Part shown: positions 60,264 to 64,000 of the stretch, in pieces
How the letters are laid out: each line of letters starts with the position of its first letter
How positions within the stretch are numbered: the first letter of the stretch is position 1
Assembly: GCA_036346275.1 (NCBI GenBank)
Contig: CM070725.1
Coordinates: forward strand, 37,510,104-37,574,103
DNA from: Otatea glauca
Lineage: Eukaryota > Streptophyta > Magnoliopsida > Poales > Poaceae
Reading direction: 5' to 3'
DNA length: 64,000 nucleotides
The notes under the pieces: generated by a model
The model's database searches: none
Seen by the model: only the letters and a program-made list of their open reading frames with translations
Told to the model about the DNA's origin: nothing
Program-made: the position numbers and the translations under genes

Positions 60264-60510
60264 ATTCCTCCGGTCATAATTAATTATCATTTTAGACGGT
60301 CTTTCAAACACAGGTATGACACTAACTTATATTATAATATATTTATAAAATCTTATGAAATTATAATATTATGAAAGTACTTTCGAAATAAATCTACATA
60401 TATTATTTTCATATATTCAATATAAATATTTAAAAAGATACTTGAATCAAAATTTTAAAAGTTTGATTGCATTTATATCCAAAACGATAAATATTTATGA
60501 CTAGAGGGAG
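60264..60510. mobile_element. Stowaway-like MITE upstream of the kinase gene
   Basis: Left end ATTCCTCCGGTCATAA after TA (60262-60263); right end TTATGACTAGAGGGAG before TA (60511-60512). The ends are inverted copies matching the Stowaway consensus with a TA duplication. AT-rich, no coding capacity, about 0.4 kb upstream of the kinase start codon and therefore possibly in its promoter. Confidence 0.8.
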
Positions 60511-60512
60511 TA

Positions 60513-61074
60513 GTACTTTGGTGCTGATCAACTCATATCCATTCAGCCAACTTACATTCGTCTGTTGGCTTAAGATCTAGCCATGAGGAGAAGCTTCAGC
60601 TGGTAGAGGGATCTTGGATCTAAGGCCTCTTTGAAACACCAGATTTTTTCCCAATTTCTGTAGAGAATTGAATTGTTTCCTTTTAAATTTTTATAAAATT
60701 CGTATGAAAAATCTCTGTGTTCCAGATGAGACCATGTTACACAAAATTGTTGAACACCACCGAAGAAAGTACGTACCTGAAGTAGACGTAGATCCTAAGT
60801 ACGTAGACCTCCTAAAAAAAGGTACATAGACCATGGGATAAGGCTAGCTACATGGAGTAAGAATGTTGGAAGAACTATCATCACTGAGTTTATGGACTAT
60901 CCGAAAGGATCTCCTAATTAAGTGATAGTGGCATACGATAAAGGCACTACTGATTATTTTAGGAAAACAATTATTCCATGTAAATCACTAGTTTTGTCGT
61001 CAAACCATTTACGGGGTCTAGAAAAAAATTATTAAAAGTCAGTGCAAAATTTTAGACGAGATTTTGATAATTAA
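60513..61074. other. Upstream intergenic stretch, nothing recognised
   Basis: No gene, RNA or clear repeat is supported between the two MITE positions. The phrase GGCCTCTTTGAAACACCAGA (near 60624) and the inverse-like GTGTTCCAGATGAG (60718) may be the ends of a short eroded element of the GGCCTGTTTGG type, but no duplication could be matched. Confidence 0.4.
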
Positions 61075-61076
61075 TA

Positions 61077-61614
61077 CCCCTTCAGTCACAAAAAGCGATG
61101 TTTTGTGATACATATGGTCAAACTTTCTAATCTTTAGCTATGATATGTTCATGAATGTATAAATTAGGCACACGAGAGTTATGTATGGTTTTGTCTCAAA
61201 AATAATTTGATAATATTATAAACTTTTAAGTTTAATAAAATAAATTACAATAGAAATTACTCCCTCCGTCGAAGCTTATAAGCCTTATTTTTTAAATAAT
61301 TTTGTTCATAATTATAAAGCTAGCATGTAGATTTAATTAGGCCTTTCCTACTATATCCCTATTTATTCTCTCTCAACCATATGCATTTATTCATTACCAC
61401 CCTAACAAAAGTATTATCTCTTATCTTTCAAGACAATTAAGTGGGGGCATCTAAGTCATCTTTTCTTATATTTTTTCTAAATTTCAATGTAACCTTAATC
61501 CTTGTATAAAGTCAAAATATGCATTATATTTTTGGACGGAGAGAGTATTCATCAAAGTTGCTTTTAGGGACAATGTAGATGATCAAAACGTCACTCTTTT
61601 GTGATTGAAGAGAG
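61077..61614. mobile_element. Stowaway-like MITE (outer), interrupted by a second MITE
   Basis: Left end CCCCTTCAGTCACAAAA after TA (61075-61076); right end TTTTGTGATTGAAGAGAG before TA (61615-61616). The two ends are good inverted matches only if the block at 61260-61545 is removed, leaving an outer element of about 250 bp, normal for Stowaway. Confidence 0.8.
61260..61545. mobile_element. Stowaway-like MITE (inner)
   Basis: Left end CTCCCTCCGTC after TA (61258-61259); right end GGACGGAGAGAG before TA (61546-61547). 286 bp, AT-rich, non-coding. It is a textbook Stowaway terminus and lies entirely within the outer MITE. Confidence 0.88.
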
Positions 61615-61616
61615 TA

Positions 61617-63244
61617 ATTGCGCACTAGAGTAGTATAATTAATGAAAATTATACTCCATATTATGAGCATCTCTACTTTCTTCCAACTTCCATCTATATG
61701 ATCTACGTACTGATTCTAGAGTTCTAGTAGGCCAATCAGTGTCTTAACGGAGGCCGGAGGGGACAACGGAATTTGAAATCAGTGGAGCGTTGATTCGCAT
61801 GTCAGAGACACAGAGCCCAGGAGGCGGAGCTCCCAGACCCAGAGTATCTGGGGGAGAAAGCAGAAAAGCCTTACCCCATGGCATGTGGTCCCCAGAAAAA
61901 ATCTAGGTCCACATGCAAGTGACACACAGTTCAAGATCGAATGCAGTAACGGGTCATACTAGTAGAGGAGTACAGTTGTCTGACTGTGTGAGGCTCTGAG
62001 AAGCTGTACTCCTTGATAAACTGATTACTGATGGACTCTCAAACAGATCACTCACGTTTACTGCAACTTGCTCTTGCATAAATCATACTTCCACACCATG
62101 GGAAGCGTATTACTGATCCAAATGCGTTCTGCGCTTCAACACATGATGTGCGTGAAGCGTGATGATCTTTTTACTTCTCTGACAAAGCCAAAGATGGTTT
62201 AGAAAGAGAGAGAGAGAGAGAGAGGAAGTGTGCCATAAAAGAATAGGAGAAAAAGAAAAGGGTACTAAAGATGAGGAAAGAAGCCTGGAAAAGAGACAGT
62301 AGCTAGGACTGAACCGTGATGTGGAGAAAAACTGAAAACGAAGAGCAGCTAGCTTGCAGATGCACCTAGAGAGGCACTGGTCGCCTGCTACGCTGCTGGC
62401 TGCTGCTCTCCATGGCTCTCATCTTCGGGGTCTCGCTCTGCCTCTCTCATCACTCATTCAGTCATTCTCTCTTGCCTCCTTTGGGCAAAAGCTGAGACCG
62501 GGCACACCGGCGTGGCACGGGCGCTGTTGGTCTCCGATTGGAAAAAGGAGAATTATGGCCATCCGGGGAATGGATATGTAGAATCATGTGTGCGTTCGAG
62601 CGTACTTGCCATGATCCCGCGTGTCGCACGGATTGCATGGATTGTGTCCGATCGAGCTGCATGCGTGCTTCGGCCGGTCGCTGCAATGGTTGCCGGATCC
62701 CACAGGAACAGGACCGAGTAGTTTCGGCAGCTGCGTAAGCTTAAGATTGTACTACTAGCGTGTAGCTAACTAGCTACAGTGGCGATCGAGCGCGAGTGAA
62801 TTTCTCACCGCTCACCCCTAACCAGTACTCAGTTGATTTTTATGGGCGTCCGCGTATTTTAAGATTCTAAATTTTTAAATTTTGACTAATAATTAGTTCA
62901 ACAATATATAGATTATATGACACAAAAGTGATACCGTTTTATTCGTATTTGAAAGCATTTTCATATGATTATGATTTTGTAGCTATAAACAAAGTATTAT
63001 AAATGAAATTAACGGTTAAAGTTTAACTTTAAAGAACACACACCAAGTCAAACCGTACCTTATAAAAATCAACAAAGGAGTAACCAGCATATATTTGTGT
63101 CTAATTCTGAAATTCGCAGACTTCAGAGTTCAGATAGCAAGACCAGAAGCCTGCTACTTGCACATAATAAAGAGTGAGTAACGCTGCATCATTGTTGCTA
63201 TCAAAACCTAGATACATGTGAAAGATCATGTGGAGATCTACTCA
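61617..63244. other. Intergenic region with a (GA)n tract
   Basis: No gene recognised. A GA dinucleotide run of about 20 bases lies at 62205-62225. The frames at 62354-62738 overlap on three readings without domain or codon support. The remainder is AT-rich and unremarkable. Confidence 0.5.
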
Positions 63245-64000
63245 TGTTGGCGACGAGTATTTGACTGAATTTGAGTTAGGAATCTGATTTATTTTTAGCA
63301 ATTGGATAATTATTATATATCATTTTGGATATTGCTATGTGGTGGGTTTTCTTGTTTTTGATGGTTGCAGGACGACGGTGCTAGGTTATGGTGAGACGGA
63401 GGATGACTAGGACTAGGCGAGGTGCGTCGGGGGTCCAGACGGTCAGGGATCGCCAGAAGATGACCAGAGACAGAGTCGCTGCAAGCCTAGAAGACAAGTG
63501 AACGGCTGAGATACTAACTTGAAGGTGCTCGGATCAAGGAGAGCTGTTGGATTACTGTTTAGAGGATAGAGTAGTGGTCAAGTTAGCTTGAGTGAATCTC
63601 AATACTTGATGAGGTTTCTTGAGGCCAAGTAGAACTCATCCAATGGTGGAGGATGACTCAATCTCAACCCTTGATGAGGTTACTTGAGGACTAAGTAGAA
63701 CTCATCTAAGGGTGGAGAATGACTCATGAGTAGTATAAATAGAGGGGTAGGGGTAGCTCTCCCCTCTTGAAGGTTTTGTGTGCTCCTTTGAGCTTTGCCC
63801 ACCTTGTTGTGAGGCTTTGTAAAACTTCCTCCAAATAAATAAAATTTTACTTCGTTACTTTTCTGAATTTAATTTCAGCATTTACATTATATCTTAAATT
63901 CAGCATTTAAATTCTGCAATTTACATTCTCACAAGTTGGATTTGCCTCCCCTCCTTCTACTTGTTTTTAAATTTCGCAATTTAATTTCTCGCAATTTACA
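63245..64000 (+). mobile_element. Probable LTR, 5' part, running off the window
   Basis: Starts TGTTGGCGACGAG at 63245. It contains a tandem pair of about 65-bp units (63595-63660 and 63661-63725, sharing CTTGATGAGGTT, AAGTAGAACTCATC and GGTGGAG), a TATA box TATAAATA at 63734-63741 and AATAAATAAA at 63835-63844. TATA and polyadenylation signal about 100 bp apart are typical of U3-R in plant LTRs. The end and any duplication lie outside the window, so the start is provisional. Confidence 0.55.

Noticed and set aside
62354..62738. Three overlapping plus-strand frames upstream of the kinase
   Set aside because: Overlap in several frames, no domain, no splice or codon support.

Overview
The window is nuclear DNA from a grass (Poaceae). 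The evidence is two intron-rich plant genes with GT/AG junctions, grass-type Stowaway-like MITEs, a CACTA element with the usual grass gene pair, and several nested LTR retrotransposons with plant initiator-tRNA primer sites. No species can be named from the sequence alone.

Two host genes frame the window and converge. At the left edge (84-6038, + strand) is the 3' part of a two-AP2-domain transcription factor of the WRI/ADAP type. It includes the conserved 9-nt microexon and a 4.2-kb intron full of repeats. At the right (54390-59854, - strand) is an 11-exon leucine-rich-repeat receptor kinase of subfamily LRR-II (NIK-like).

The roughly 48 kb between the two stop codons is almost entirely mobile DNA. 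Many boundaries are fixed by eye through target-site duplications (TSDs): (1) a PIF/Harbinger-type DNA element, 6105-7680, TSD TTA, carrying a 681-bp solo LTR, 6173-6853, TSD CTAGT; (2) a 2.7-kb solo LTR, 8425-11153, TSD ACTAC; (3) a decayed SIRE/Maximus-like Ty1/copia element on the - strand, from 11218 to about 36.7 kb, split by (4) a 4.9-kb solo LTR, 17466-22388, TSD AAGCT, and by (5) a complete 10.9-kb Ty3/gypsy chromovirus, 24087-35002, TSD TTTCT, which sits inside the copia reverse transcriptase; (6) a poorly classified repeat-rich stretch, 36.7-39.5 kb; (7) a truncated second copia element on the + strand, 39508-41061; (8) a complete 12.3-kb CACTA transposon, 41068-53346, TSD GCG, with a TNP2-type transposase gene and a second gene joining a Transposase_24-type region to a Ulp1/C48 cysteine protease, plus an antisense fragment of a katanin-like AAA ATPase. 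The right flank (60.2-64.0 kb) holds one simple MITE, a MITE nested in a MITE, and the start of another LTR running off the window.

Many single-base indels break otherwise conserved reading frames, both in old elements and in the kinase gene (a 70-nt exon where 72 nt is expected, and a signal-peptide frameshift). They may be real decay or consensus errors in the assembly. I saw no wholly new system. The most unusual features are the third palindrome cluster inside the CACTA element at its second gene's promoter, the captured ATPase fragment, and the exact nested insertion history.
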